39,292 nucleotides of DNA from Paracoccus thiocyanatus. GTDB lineage: Bacteria > Pseudomonadota > Alphaproteobacteria > Rhodobacterales > Rhodobacteraceae. The DNA lies in assembly GCF_900156255.1 (NCBI RefSeq), contig NZ_FTMK01000023.1:1-39292 (forward strand), given 5' to 3'. Positions 1 to 9,578 of the stretch are shown here, one piece after another (position 1 is the first letter of the stretch; every line of letters starts with the position of its first letter). The position numbers and the translations under genes were made by a program. The notes beneath the pieces were generated by a model. It worked only from the letters and a program-made list of their open reading frames with translations, searched no databases and was not told the DNA's origin.

Positions 1-90
1 CACCCGATACGAGAAGACGGCGGAAAACTACCTCGCCGCCGTCCTCATGGCATGCTCAAGGCTGTGGATGAGGAATTATGAGTCCGCAGC

Positions 91-91
<1 letters not shown>
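1..91 (+). mobile_element. Right end of an IS5-family (IS427-like) insertion sequence
   Basis: The first 91 bases are the 3' tail of an insertion sequence. They encode the transposase C-terminus and end in a terminal inverted repeat, TTATGAGTCCGCAGC (76-90). Its complement matches the start of the element at 38967 in 13 of 15 positions. The element stops at a CTAG (91-94), the palindromic target commonly used by IS5-family elements. With a TA duplication the end would be base 91; with CTAG it would be base 90. Only the tail lies in the window. Confidence 0.75.

Positions 92-94
<3 letters not shown>
2..94 (+). CDS. IS5-family transposase, C-terminal fragment
   Basis: Thirty in-frame codons reach the window from the left and end in TAG at 92-94. 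They begin [14 protein letters not shown] and end WMRNYESAA. This matches the conserved tail of IS5/IS427 transposases, in which a TRYDK-type helix carries the last part of the DDE catalytic domain and a short W-L-R segment closes the protein. The stop codon lies in the CTAG at the insertion junction, not inside the element. The fragment has the same orientation as the transposase start at 39037, and the two could be parts of one element type. Confidence 0.7.
76..90 (-). repeat. Terminal inverted repeat of the left IS element
   Basis: Read on the minus strand this is GCTGCGGACTCATAA. The first bases of the element at the right edge of the window read GCTGTGAACTCATAA on the plus strand. The two differ at only two positions and both abut CTAG, so they are opposite ends of the same or a very similar element type. 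Confidence 0.7.
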
Positions 95-1578
<1,484 letters not shown>

Positions 1579-1653
1579 CGGCGGCCTGCTGGCTTTGACG
1601 GGTCGCGGCAGGCTGCACCGCAGCCATCCGCGGGTCAAGCGGCTTGCGCCTTT

Positions 1654-1670
1654 GGCCGGATGGGCCGGCC
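1654..1670 (-). terminator. Possible terminator hairpin after kynU
   Basis: Directly after the kynU stop codon the minus strand can form GGCCGG-CCCAT-CCGGCC, a perfect 6-bp stem with a 5-nt loop. It is followed by AAAGG rather than a T run, so it is a weak intrinsic-terminator candidate. Confidence 0.3.
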
Positions 1671-1671
1671 C

Positions 1672-2916
1672 TTATGTCACCGCGGATCTGGCGGCAAAGC
1701 GCGGATCGCGCCAGGATTCGCTTTTCAGGACCTGCTCCAGCGTCTCGGCGGCGCGCAGCACGTCCATATGGCGCAGGTAAAGCGGCGCAAAGCCAAAGCG
1801 CAGCGTGGCGGGCGCGCGGAAATCGCCGATCACGCCGCCGGCGATCAGCGCCTGCATCACCTGCCAGGCATGATCATGGCCAAAGGCCACCTGGCTGCCG
1901 CGCCTTGCACCGTCGCGCGGGCTTTCCAGCCGCAGGCCCAGCCCGGCGCATCGCGCCTCGACCTGCTGGATGAACAGATCGGTCAGCGCCAGGCTTTTGG
2001 CCCTAAGCGCGGCCATGTCCACGCCGTCCCAGATCGCCAGCGCCCCCTGTAGCGCCCGCATCGACAGGATCGGCTGGGTTCCGCATTGAAAGCGGCGGAT
2101 GCCGGGATCGCCCTCATATCCGGTCTCGAAGGCAAAGGGCCGGGCATGGCCCCACCACCCGCTCAGCGGCTGGCGCGCCTGTCCCAGATGCCGCTGCGCC
2201 GCATAGACAAAGGCGGGCGAGCCCGGCCCGCCGTTCAGGTATTTATAGGTGCAGCCCACGGCGAAATCCGCCCCTGCGGCGTCCAGTTCCACCGGCAGCG
2301 CCCCGGCCGAGTGGCAAAGGTCCCAGATGGCAAGGGCGCCGGCCGCGTGGATGCGGGCGGTCAGCGCGGCCATGTCGCGCAGCGCGCCGGTCTTGTAATT
2401 CACATGATTGACCAGCACCGCGGCGACATCGCCGTCCAGCATCTGCTCGATGGCGGGGCTGTCCACGCCCTCCAGCCGCAGCCTTGCACCGGGCAGGGTC
2501 GAGACCACGCCTTCGGCGATATAAAGGTCGGTTGGGAAACTGCCGCCCTCGGCCAGGATGGTCCTGCGCCCCGGCCGCAGCGCCATCGCGGCATGCAACG
2601 CCTTGTAGATATTCACCGAAGTCGTATCGGATACCACCACCTGGCCCGGCGCCGCGCCGATCAGCCGCCCGATGCGGTCGCCCAGTTCGACCGGCAGGTC
2701 GAACCAGCCCGCCTTGTTCCAACTGCGGATCAGGTCGCCGCCCCATTCGTCGCGGGCCGCGCGCAGCAGTTCTGCTTGCGCGGCATGGGTCGGGACGCCC
2801 AGGGAATTGCCGTCCAGATACACTTCGTCGGGGGCCAGGACAAAGGCATCGCGCAATCCGCGCAGGGGGTCGCGCGCATCCATCGCCTCGATCTCGCTTC
2901 GGTCGAAAAGGGTCAT
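1672..2916 (-). CDS. kynU: Kynureninase
   Basis: Kynureninase is a cytosolic PLP enzyme that splits kynurenine to anthranilate and alanine (or 3-hydroxykynurenine to 3-hydroxyanthranilate) in tryptophan catabolism. The 414-residue protein has the normal length. It shows the substrate segment YLDGNSLG near residue 35, the PLP-interacting WDLCHSAG near 198-205, and TYKYLNGGPG with the expected Schiff-base lysine at about residue 225. The start at 2916 is the ATG that begins MTLFDRSEIEAMD, preceded by AGGACAGGAC. The frame remains open upstream, but that part is antisense-like sequence over the next genes. No tryptophan dioxygenase or formamidase lies beside it, so it looks like an isolated pathway gene. 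Confidence 0.93.
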   Translation of the reverse strand: MTLFDRSEIEAMDARDPLRGLRDAFVLAPDEVYLDGNSLGVPTHAAQAELLRAARDEWGGDLIRSWNKAGWFDLPVELGDRIGRLIGAAPGQVVVSDTTSVNIYKALHAAMALRPGRRTILAEGGSFPTDLYIAEGVVSTLPGARLRLEGVDSPAIEQMLDGDVAAVLVNHVNYKTGALRDMAALTARIHAAGALAIWDLCHSAGALPVELDAAGADFAVGCTYKYLNGGPGSPAFVYAAQRHLGQARQPLSGWWGHARPFAFETGYEGDPGIRRFQCGTQPILSMRALQGALAIWDGVDMAALRAKSLALTDLFIQQVEARCAGLGLRLESPRDGARRGSQVAFGHDHAWQVMQALIAGGVIGDFRAPATLRFGFAPLYLRHMDVLRAAETLEQVLKSESWRDPRFAARSAVT

Positions 2917-3092
2917 GTCCTGTCCTGGCTGTTCATCCTGGCATGCGTCGGGGTGCAGGGGCTGGTCCTGCGCCGGGAAGGACCCGCGCTGGCCGACCAT
3001 ACCCGCAGGCCCGGCGGCTGCACCATCCGAAAGCCGCGCGCGCTTGGCCGCGGCGATGCTGGCCGGGCCGCCGACAGGCCGCCCGCGCCGCT

Positions 3093-3371
3093 TCAATAGC
3101 AGCCGAGCTTGGCGATCCGGCCATCCTCGCCGATCTCGAAATTCATGCGGCCGGGGTTGTAGTCCATCGTCACCGCATCGCGCGGGCCGATGATCCGTGT
3201 GCCGGCCGGCAAGGTCATCCGGTCCAGAACGCCGCGCGGCTGGCCCGTCAGGCCGCGAAAGGACGCGGCCGGGCAGGTTTCCGCCCCCGCCCCCACGGTC
3301 GGCGCAGGTGCCGGCGCCTGGGCACAGGCACCCAGCAGCCAAAGCGGCGCCAGCATCAGGACCCTTCGCAT
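3093..3371 (-). CDS. Peptidase inhibitor I78-family lipoprotein (second of a pair)
   Basis: This 92-residue protein starts with MRRVLMLAPLWLLGACA, a signal peptide with lipobox LGAC, so it should be a lipid-anchored periplasmic or outer-membrane protein. The C-terminal half (RIIGPRDAVTMDYNPGRMN, then EIGEDGRI and a final Cys) resembles the I78 family of small proteinase inhibitors. Members bind serine proteases through a conserved loop, but the target here is unknown. Its ATG overlaps the TGA of the upstream paralogue by one base, which implies translational coupling. The family match is from recognition of the motif pattern. Confidence 0.75.
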   Translation of the reverse strand: MRRVLMLAPLWLLGACAQAPAPAPTVGAGAETCPAASFRGLTGQPRGVLDRMTLPAGTRIIGPRDAVTMDYNPGRMNFEIGEDGRIAKLGCY

Positions 3372-3709
3372 CAGCCGCAGTCGATATTGTAGATATTGCC
3401 GGCCGCATCCAGCCGGAAGACGATGCGCAGCGGGTCGTATTCCTGCGGCTCGATGCCGCGATATTCGACGACGCGATAGTCGCGGGTCAGGCCCAGCGTC
3501 GGGATGGTGCTGCCGGGCTGGCCCAGTGCGGACAGATAGTCTTTGGCATGGCAGGCATCGGGTTCGCGCGCTTCCAGCCCGCTGATACCGCCCACCGGAA
3601 CCGGCGGCAGCGGCGCCACGGCGGGCACCGGGTCCGGCGCGGTCTGATAGGCCGGGGCGCAGGCGGCCAAAGGGGCCAGGGCAAGGAAGGCGATCAGCAG
3701 TCGGGTCAT
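3371..3709 (-). CDS. Peptidase inhibitor I78-family lipoprotein (first of a pair)
   Basis: The 112-residue product begins MTRLLIAFLALAPLAACAP, a lipoprotein signal with lipobox LAAC. A proline-rich linker follows, then an I78-like domain with a cysteine in DACHAKDY, the stretch LGQPGSTIPTLG, and a closing FRLDAAGNIYNIDCG. It shares this fold pattern with the next gene, although the two have diverged strongly. I chose the ATG at 3709 because it begins a clean signal peptide; longer starts upstream give an arginine-rich, non-coding extension. Both genes probably sit on one short transcript, with a role in protecting envelope proteins from proteolysis inferred from the family only. Confidence 0.72.
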   Translation of the reverse strand: MTRLLIAFLALAPLAACAPAYQTAPDPVPAVAPLPPVPVGGISGLEAREPDACHAKDYLSALGQPGSTIPTLGLTRDYRVVEYRGIEPQEYDPLRIVFRLDAAGNIYNIDCG

Positions 3710-3857
3710 CAGGCAACCATCCAGTAAAAGAATTTCCGGCCGGGCATCATAAAGGTGCATCGGCAAAATGAGAAGCGGCCGTCGGCCGACCACGCGGCGG
3801 ATTGCGCGCTTTCGCGGCGGCGGCCTAGCCTGGCCGCGGCGCCAGGGCGCAGCCGCC

Positions 3858-3887
3858 AGGCGCGCCAAGGCGGTCCGGGACGCGCCT
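3858..3887 (-). terminator. Possible hairpin after the tetR gene
   Basis: AGGCGCG (3858-3864) and CGCGCCT (3881-3887) form a perfect 7-bp stem with a 16-nt loop just beyond the tetR stop at 3899. There is no T run, so termination is only a suggestion. Confidence 0.25.
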
Positions 3888-3898
3888 TGCCGGCGTGC

Positions 3899-4543
3899 CT
3901 ATTCCGCGGCTTCGGCCAGCGCATTGCGCCCGTTGCCGTAGCAGGCCAGGAACATGGAAACCGCGCTGCGATTGACCTTGCGCATCAACTCCTTGTCCAC
4001 CGATTGCGGCCCCAGGAACGGCGCCCGGTCGTGAATGGTGACGCCTGCCAGTTCGATCAGCTGATCGGCGGCCAGTTCCAGATCGGGAATGCGCAATTCC
4101 CCGCGCTGGATGCAGCGGTCCAGATAGCCGATCAACTGCCGGCGCAATAGCGCCGGGCCGGATTCGTAATATTCCTGTGCAAGCGAGGGGAAGCGTTCGG
4201 CCTCGCCGACGCTGACCCGATAGATGCGCATCCCGAATTCCGAAATCATATGCGCCGAAATGATCTGCACGACAAAGGGCAGGACCTGCTCGACCGGCAG
4301 GTCCACTTCGATCAGGGCGCTCGCATCCGCAGCTTCGCGGGAAAGCTCGTTGCGAAACACCTCCATGAACATGGCGCGCTTGTCGGGAAAATAGCTGTAG
4401 AGCGTCGCCTTGGAAACGCCGGCCTCGCGGGCGATGTCGTCGACGCTTGCCCCTTCGAACCCGTCTCGCATGAAGATTGTCCGGGCGCCCTCCAGCACTT
4501 GCAGGAATTTGCGGCCGCGCGTCACCGGAAGAGCCTTAGGCAT
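3899..4543 (-). CDS. TetR/AcrR-family transcriptional regulator
   Basis: The 214-residue protein has an N-terminal TetR DNA-binding domain at about residues 15-65. Its helix-turn-helix reads SVDDIAREAGVSKATLYSYF, followed by DKRAMFMEVF. The rest is a helical ligand-binding and dimerisation domain of the AefR-like type. Such proteins are usually repressors released by a small molecule. The gene is transcribed away from the flagellar cluster and is followed by an unrelated pair of lipoproteins. Its target could be itself, or the RND efflux operon 11 kb away; neither is shown by the sequence. A palindrome at 4712-4739 is a candidate operator. Confidence 0.85.
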   Translation of the reverse strand: MPKALPVTRGRKFLQVLEGARTIFMRDGFEGASVDDIAREAGVSKATLYSYFPDKRAMFMEVFRNELSREAADASALIEVDLPVEQVLPFVVQIISAHMISEFGMRIYRVSVGEAERFPSLAQEYYESGPALLRRQLIGYLDRCIQRGELRIPDLELAADQLIELAGVTIHDRAPFLGPQSVDKELMRKVNRSAVSMFLACYGNGRNALAEAAE

Positions 4544-4986
4544 CCAAGAACCCCCTCATTACTCCTTAACTTGCCCTGCGCATCCTGTCGCAGGACAGAA
4601 CTCAGACACCATAACGCCGTCGCAAATCGAGCCGTCCCGCTCATAAGACAAAGCGGATTTGTTGCAAAGTCTTTGCGCGGTGAAGTCCAATATGTCTAAA
4701 CCTCGCTCTTGATTGACCGAGCGGTCGCCGCTGATCAATAGAAAATCGTCGCATCGGGGGCGGCCTAGTGACGCGGGCGACGAAAATGCCGCACAAACCC
4801 GGCGCTTCCCGCCCGACGCTGGGGCGCAACCTGCTGTTGCACGAATGCGGCGACAGACCCGCCCCCCGTTCCCGCCCCGCAAACCCCCTGGCTGGACGGG
4901 GGGCCGGCGTTCCTGATTCGCCGCCGCGGGACGGCGGCGCTTGCCTGCGGCGGCAGGGCAGGATGGGATCGCGCGGCGCGACGGTA
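4544..4986. other. 443-nt intergenic region between tetR and the flagellar block
   Basis: I see no convincing gene here: the possible reading frames lack protein-like composition and good ribosome binding sites. The half nearest tetR is clearly more AT-rich than the surroundings, as expected for the tetR promoter. The half nearest the flagellar genes is GC-rich and repetitive, and lies downstream of the FliJ-like gene. It holds the palindrome at 4712-4739. Confidence 0.6.
4712..4739. promoter_or_regulatory. Imperfect palindrome, candidate operator upstream of tetR
   Basis: ATTGA (4712-4716) and TCAAT (4735-4739) flank an inner perfect repeat AGCGG-TCG-CCGCT (4720-4732). The arrangement lies 169-196 bp upstream of the tetR start in AT-richer sequence. 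Size and symmetry would fit a TetR-type operator, but the inner stem could also be a hairpin. There is no direct evidence of binding. Confidence 0.25.
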
Positions 4987-5373
4987 TTATGGCCCGTCCC
5001 GCCTGTCCTGGTCCTGGCGATCCTGCGCCAGCAGCTCCATCCGCAAGGCATGCACGGCCTCGGCGCGGCCAAAGGCGCGCGCCGCGACCTGCCGGGCCTG
5101 TTCAAAGCCCGGCAACATGCGGTCAAGTTCATGTTCGGCCGCCAACAGCGCGCGGCTGCGTTCCCCGGCCATGGCATTCGTCAGCCGCGCCTGGGCGATC
5201 GAGAACGGCCCATCGGCGCGATAGATCGAATCCAGTTCCGCCTCCAACTGGTCGATGCGGTGGCGCGTTGCCTCGACATGCGCGCGAAAGGCGGCCAGGC
5301 GGCGCATTTCAAGGTCGGATTTCAGCCGGGCGATCCGTTCCAGCCCGGCCAGGGCATGGCGGTTGCGGTTCAT
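4987..5373 (-). CDS. FliJ-like coiled-coil flagellar protein
   Basis: This 128-residue, highly charged, helical protein follows flhB with an ATGA overlap (flhB TGA at 5370-5372, this ATG at 5371-5373). It is rich in Arg, Glu, Gln and Ala and has heptad-like stretches such as RLAAFRAHVEATRHRIDQLE. It resembles the coiled-coil stalk proteins of the FliJ type, which couple the export ATPase to FlhA and escort chaperones. No sequence motif fixes this identity, and FliI, the normal partner, is not in the window. It is the last gene of the minus-strand flagellar operon. Alternatively it is an unnamed lineage-specific flagellar protein. Confidence 0.6.
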   Translation of the reverse strand: MNRNRHALAGLERIARLKSDLEMRRLAAFRAHVEATRHRIDQLEAELDSIYRADGPFSIAQARLTNAMAGERSRALLAAEHELDRMLPGFEQARQVAARAFGRAEAVHALRMELLAQDRQDQDRRDGP

Positions 5374-6476
5374 TGCGGCGTCCTTGGGCGCAGGGGACCG
5401 CCCCAGCCCTCGCGTGCCTTCTTGCGCATGGCCTCGGCAAAGCGGATGGCGGCCGCGACCGGCGCGAAATGTTCGGGCCGGATTTCCTGCCCGATCTCGA
5501 CCGAGGCATGCAGGGCGCGGGCGCAAGGCGGATCGGACCAGATCGGCACCTGATGGTCGTTCGCACGCTCGCGGATGCGGCGGGCGACATCGTCCACGCC
5601 CTTGGCCAGGCAGACCGGCGCGCGGCCGCTGCCGCGTTTCCATTCCAGCGCCACCGCGTAATGCGTGGGGTTGACGATGATCACGTCGGCCCGTTCGACA
5701 TCGGCCAGCATCGAATTCAGGACGATGTCCATCCCCTTCTGCCGGCGGGCGGCCTTCAGATGCGGATCGCCTTCGTTTTCCTTGTGCTCGTCCTGCATCT
5801 CCTGGCGGGACATCCGGTGCCGCTTGAGGTATTCCAGCCGCTTCCAGACCAGGTCGATGATGGCGAAGATCGCGCCGATGCCCAGCGCCAGCAGCACCGC
5901 CCGGTCCAGGATCAGCCGCAGGCCATCCACCCATTGCAGATCCTGCATGCCGCCCGAGGACAGCAGCCAGGACAGAAGCGAGGCGTAAAGAAACCAGCCG
6001 CCCAGGCCGACCAGCAGCGCCTTGCCCAGCGAGATCGCAAAGGCGGCCAGCCCGCTTTTGCCGAATTTCTGGCCGGCATTCTTGACCGGATTGATGCGCT
6101 TGACGTCCGGCAGCAGCTTCTTGGGGGTCAGCACGATCGAGCGCTGCGCCACCATGCCCAGCACGACGGGCAGCGCCATGATCGCCACCCCGGCCAGGGT
6201 CGCAAGCCCGGCCTGACCGGCCAGGGCGCGGGCCAGGTCGGTGACGGGGCGGCCATCGGCATCGGGCCACGGCTCGCCGCCCAGAGCGCGCGCGGCCATG
6301 CCGATCCAGGCCGGAACGGCCCAGACCGCCGCGAACAGCGCCGCGAACCAGAAGCCCAGATACATCAGCGCCGACTGCAACTCGGTCGAGCGGGGAACGT
6401 CGCCTTCCTGCCGCGCCTTGCGCAGCTTGCTTTCCGAGGCGTCGTATTGCTTGTCGTCGCTGTCCTGTTGGCTCAT
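5370..6476 (-). CDS. flhB: Flagellar export switch protein FlhB
   Basis: FlhB is the inner-membrane component of the flagellar type III export gate that switches substrate specificity from rod/hook to filament. The 368-residue protein has an N-terminal cytoplasmic region (DASESKLRKARQEGDVPRS), about four membrane segments between residues 35 and 210, a linker, and a C-terminal cytoplasmic domain. The autocleavage motif NPTH is present at residues 269-272, the same position as in enteric FlhB, so cleavage should work. The ATG at 6476 overlaps the fliR TGA (ATGA). The C-terminal tail after the cleavage domain is short and proline-rich. Confidence 0.95.
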   Translation of the reverse strand: MSQQDSDDKQYDASESKLRKARQEGDVPRSTELQSALMYLGFWFAALFAAVWAVPAWIGMAARALGGEPWPDADGRPVTDLARALAGQAGLATLAGVAIMALPVVLGMVAQRSIVLTPKKLLPDVKRINPVKNAGQKFGKSGLAAFAISLGKALLVGLGGWFLYASLLSWLLSSGGMQDLQWVDGLRLILDRAVLLALGIGAIFAIIDLVWKRLEYLKRHRMSRQEMQDEHKENEGDPHLKAARRQKGMDIVLNSMLADVERADVIIVNPTHYAVALEWKRGSGRAPVCLAKGVDDVARRIRERANDHQVPIWSDPPCARALHASVEIGQEIRPEHFAPVAAAIRFAEAMRKKAREGWGGPLRPRTPQ

Positions 6477-7231
6477 CTCAGCAAGCTCCCCATCCGGTCC
6501 AGGACCGCATCGGCCCATATCCCCAGGATCGCGGGCGCAAGCACCGCCAGCCCCAGCAGCGCCATCAGGATCGCGCCCGGTGCGATGATGAAGACCACCG
6601 GCAGCGTCGGCATGACCTTGCTGATCATGCCCGACAGCACCTGGAACAGAAACCCGCCCAGGATGAATGGCGCCGCCAGCAGCATGGCCAGGACAAAGCT
6701 TTGCCGGACCAGGGAAACCGCGCTGGGCAGCAGTTCGGAAACCTGCGGCCACGCCCCCAGCGGCCGCAGCACCAGGCTTTCATGCAGCAGGTCGAAGGCC
6801 AGCACCGGGAAGCCCAGCGCCACCAGAAGCGCCATCCCGGCCAGGTGCAGAAGGTTGCCGATCGGATGCGGAGAGTATTCGTTGGCGGCGCCGATCAGTT
6901 GCGACAGCGAGGCGGTCGCGGCAATGGCCGTCGCCGCTATGTCCAGCGCGGCCGCGAACAGCCGTACCAGCCCGCCCAACACCAGCCCCGACAGGATCTC
7001 GGCCCCGGCCAGCGCGGCAAGGCCCAGCAGGCTGCCGATCTGGCCCGGCGGCTGGGCCTGTTCCGCCAGCAGCGGCGTCAGCGCCATGGCCAGCGCCGCG
7101 CGCACCCGGACCGGCATTGCCCGCTCGGACAAGACGGGCAGCATCAGAAAGCAGGCCTGGACCCTGCAATAGGCCAGAAGCAAGGTGACCAGCAGCGCCG
7201 CCAGATGCGGGTCGGCCAGGGACAGGGTCAT
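6473..7231 (-). CDS. fliR: Flagellar export gate protein FliR
   Basis: FliR is a membrane component of the export gate that forms the FliP/FliQ/FliR channel. The 252-residue protein is strongly hydrophobic with about six membrane helices. It includes SERAMPVRVRAALAMALTPL near the N-terminus and a late segment PFILGGFLFQVLSGMISKVM, both typical of the family. The ATG at 7231 overlaps the flhA stop (ATGA), and the stop overlaps the flhB start, so the three genes are translationally linked. FliQ, which normally accompanies FliR, is not encoded in the window. Confidence 0.93.
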   Translation of the reverse strand: MTLSLADPHLAALLVTLLLAYCRVQACFLMLPVLSERAMPVRVRAALAMALTPLLAEQAQPPGQIGSLLGLAALAGAEILSGLVLGGLVRLFAAALDIAATAIAATASLSQLIGAANEYSPHPIGNLLHLAGMALLVALGFPVLAFDLLHESLVLRPLGAWPQVSELLPSAVSLVRQSFVLAMLLAAPFILGGFLFQVLSGMISKVMPTLPVVFIIAPGAILMALLGLAVLAPAILGIWADAVLDRMGSLLR

Positions 7232-9309
7232 GCCGCCACCGTTCCGCGCAGCCGGATCTGCGCGGCCGGATCGATTTCGTCCAGGCCCAGCACCGGGGTC
7301 GCGATCCCGGCCGAAGACAGCATCATGCGCAGCAGGCGGCGGCGGTGATCGGGCACGGCAAGGACCACCTCGGTGCCGGGGGGCAATTCGGCCAGCGCCG
7401 CCTGCATCGCATCCGCCAGCCTTTTCTGGACCTGCGGCAGGGCGCCGCCGCCGGTGCGGGCGCCTTCGGTTTCGGCGCGGGCGATCTCGGCCTCCCATTG
7501 CGGATGCAGTTGCAACAGGCCCAGATAACCCTCGGGGTCCAGGAACTGCTCGGTGATCTGGCCGCGCAGGCGCTTGCGCACCTGTTCATAGACGGCCTCG
7601 GGCGTGGCCGCGTTGCGCGCCTCGTGAACGGCGTCGGTGATCAGCACCAGGTTGCGCACCGAGATGCGTTCGTCCAGCAGGCCGCGCAGCACCGCCAGAA
7701 GCAGCTCGGGCGAGACCTTGTCGGGCAGCATGCTGTCGAAGAAGCGCTGGTTCAGCTGGGCGCGATGCTCGTCCGAAACGCTGCCCAGTTCGCGGATCAT
7801 GCGCTGCATGGACGACAAGGTCAGCAATGCCGGCAGGTGGGTCTTGACCACCTCCATCAGATGCGTTGACAATACCTCCATCGGCATCACCACGGTGGCC
7901 CCGGCGATGGCAGCCTCCTCTTGGTTTTCGGGGGCGATCCAGCGGGCGGCGCTGCCATAGACCGGCTCGCGGACGCTGTCGCCGTCCAGCCCCTCAAGCG
8001 TCGCCTCCGCGCCCAGCGCCAGCACGCCCCTGGGCCGAAGCATGCCCTTGCCGCGCACCACGCCCTGCAAGCGAATGACATATTCGCCATCCTGGAAACC
8101 CGTTCCGTCGGTGATGCGGACATCGGGCAGGATCAGCCCATAGGCACGGGCGATGTGCAGCCGCAGATTGGTGATGCGCTGGCCCAGGCCGCGCGCGGGA
8201 TCAAGCGCGCTGACGATCAGCCCGGCGCCGATCTCGACGCAGATCTCGTCCGTGTCCAGCACGTCGCCGATCCGTGACGGCGCTGGGGTGGCCGGCTTCG
8301 GCTCGGCCGGCGCAGCCTGGGCGGCGGGGGCCAGGCCGCGCCGGCTGTGGATGAACCAGGCGGCCGCGCCCAGGGCCGCCGCCAGGGCAAAGAACACCAG
8401 GGTGGGCATGCCGGGCACAATGCCGATGACCAGCATCCCCACCGCCGCGACAAAGGGAACCTGCCAGCTGCTGAGAAACTGCTGCGACAAAAGGTCGGCC
8501 GTCGTCTCGGTCGCGCCGCCCCGCGACAGCAGCAGCGCCGCCGCCATCGAGGTTATCAGCGCCGGGATCTGGCTGACCAGGCCGTCGCCGATGGTCAGCT
8601 TGGAATAGGTCGTCAGCGCCTCGGCCACGGGCATCCCGTGCAGGATCCCCGCCGCCAGGCCGACGAACAGGTTGATCAGCGTGATGACCAGCCCGGCGAT
8701 GGCATCGCCCTTGACGAATTTCGACGCCCCGTCGAGCGAGCCGAAAAAGCTGATCTCGCGCTGTTCGCGGGCGCGGCGGCGCTTGGCCTCGTCATGGTCG
8801 ATGGCGCCCGAGTTCAGGTCGCCGTCGATCGCCAATTGCTTGCCGGGCAGCGAATCCAGCGCGAAGCGGGCCGAGACCTCGGCCATGCGCCCCGATCCCT
8901 TGGTGATGACCATGAAGTTCACCACCGTGATCACCGCAAAAACCGTCAAGCCCACCAAAAGCGAGCCGCCGGCGACGAATTCGGCAAAGGCCTGGATGAC
9001 ATGGCCGGCCGCGGCGGTGCCGTTCTGGCCGTCGGTCAGGATCAGCCGCGTAGACGAGATGTTCAGCGACAGCCGGATCAGCAGCGACACCAGCAGCAGG
9101 ACCGGGAATGCCTGGAAATCGGTGGGCTTTTCCACCAGCGACGCCATGACCAGGATCAGCGTCGCGCTGGCGATGGACAGCGCGATCCCCAGGTCCAGCA
9201 GCCCCGCCGGCAGCGGGATCACCATGGACAGCACGATCAGCACCAGCATCCCGGTGATGATCAGCGGCCGCGCCGCCCGGCCTGCTGCGGGTGTCTCGGC
9301 GATGCTCAT
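7228..9309 (-). CDS. flhA: Flagellar export protein FlhA
   Basis: FlhA is the large export-gate protein: a membrane domain that conducts protons, followed by a cytoplasmic ring that docks chaperone-substrate complexes. The 693-residue length is normal. About eight membrane helices occupy residues 15-320. The conserved cytoplasmic loop of the family (FHIPEP region) is seen as FALDSLPGKQLAIDGDLNSG, with DHDEAKRRRAREQREISFFG just after it. A Pro/Ala-rich linker near residue 340 leads to the cytoplasmic domain. The start overlaps the upstream small gene (ATGA). It is the central gene of the minus-strand operon. Confidence 0.97.
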   Translation of the reverse strand: MSIAETPAAGRAARPLIITGMLVLIVLSMVIPLPAGLLDLGIALSIASATLILVMASLVEKPTDFQAFPVLLLVSLLIRLSLNISSTRLILTDGQNGTAAAGHVIQAFAEFVAGGSLLVGLTVFAVITVVNFMVITKGSGRMAEVSARFALDSLPGKQLAIDGDLNSGAIDHDEAKRRRAREQREISFFGSLDGASKFVKGDAIAGLVITLINLFVGLAAGILHGMPVAEALTTYSKLTIGDGLVSQIPALITSMAAALLLSRGGATETTADLLSQQFLSSWQVPFVAAVGMLVIGIVPGMPTLVFFALAAALGAAAWFIHSRRGLAPAAQAAPAEPKPATPAPSRIGDVLDTDEICVEIGAGLIVSALDPARGLGQRITNLRLHIARAYGLILPDVRITDGTGFQDGEYVIRLQGVVRGKGMLRPRGVLALGAEATLEGLDGDSVREPVYGSAARWIAPENQEEAAIAGATVVMPMEVLSTHLMEVVKTHLPALLTLSSMQRMIRELGSVSDEHRAQLNQRFFDSMLPDKVSPELLLAVLRGLLDERISVRNLVLITDAVHEARNAATPEAVYEQVRKRLRGQITEQFLDPEGYLGLLQLHPQWEAEIARAETEGARTGGGALPQVQKRLADAMQAALAELPPGTEVVLAVPDHRRRLLRMMLSSAGIATPVLGLDEIDPAAQIRLRGTVAA

Positions 9310-9578
9310 TGCGCGGGCCCCTGGGGTCTTGCGGGTTCAAGCAGGCGCTCGATGCTCCAGGCCGGGCCGGCCAGCATGCCGGAACGGCGCAGAAAGATCA
9401 GCACTTCGATCCGGTCCGGCGGCGAAAGCCGCATGAGCTGGTCGTCGATGTCAGCCGGCAGCGGCTCGCCGTAAAGCAGCCGCTGCGTCGCATCGCGGAT
9501 AAGCCCGTCACGGGTCGGCGCGGCTTGCCCCGCGGGTTCGGCAGCCAATGCGGCGGACAGGATCATCAGCGCGATCAC
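9306..9578 (-). CDS. Small exported protein of unknown function in the flagellar operon
   Basis: This 90-residue product is not recognised. The likely start is GTG at 9578, overlapping the motA TGA in a GTGA junction, while its stop overlaps the flhA start; both neighbours use this overlap style, which supports the start. The first 15 residues (MIALMILSAALAAEP) look like a signal peptide with an ALA cleavage site. The mature part is acidic-helical, with DGLIRDATQRLLYGEPLPAD and DRIEVLIFLRRSGML, and ends in a proline-rich tail. Position between motA and flhA and the probable periplasmic location suggest a stator or basal-body accessory. An alternative ATG four codons downstream would shorten the signal peptide. 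Confidence 0.7.
   Translation of the reverse strand: MIALMILSAALAAEPAGQAAPTRDGLIRDATQRLLYGEPLPADIDDQLMRLSPPDRIEVLIFLRRSGMLAGPAWSIERLLEPARPQGPAQ

Noticed and set aside
2917..3408. N-terminal extension of kynureninase
   Set aside because: The frame stays open upstream, but the residues are not kynureninase-like, overlap the I78 gene, and a ribosome binding site stands before the ATG at 2916.
4941..7172. Long plus-strand frame opposite the FliJ-like gene, flhB and fliR
   Set aside because: Antisense to clear export-gate genes; composition is that of a shadow frame.
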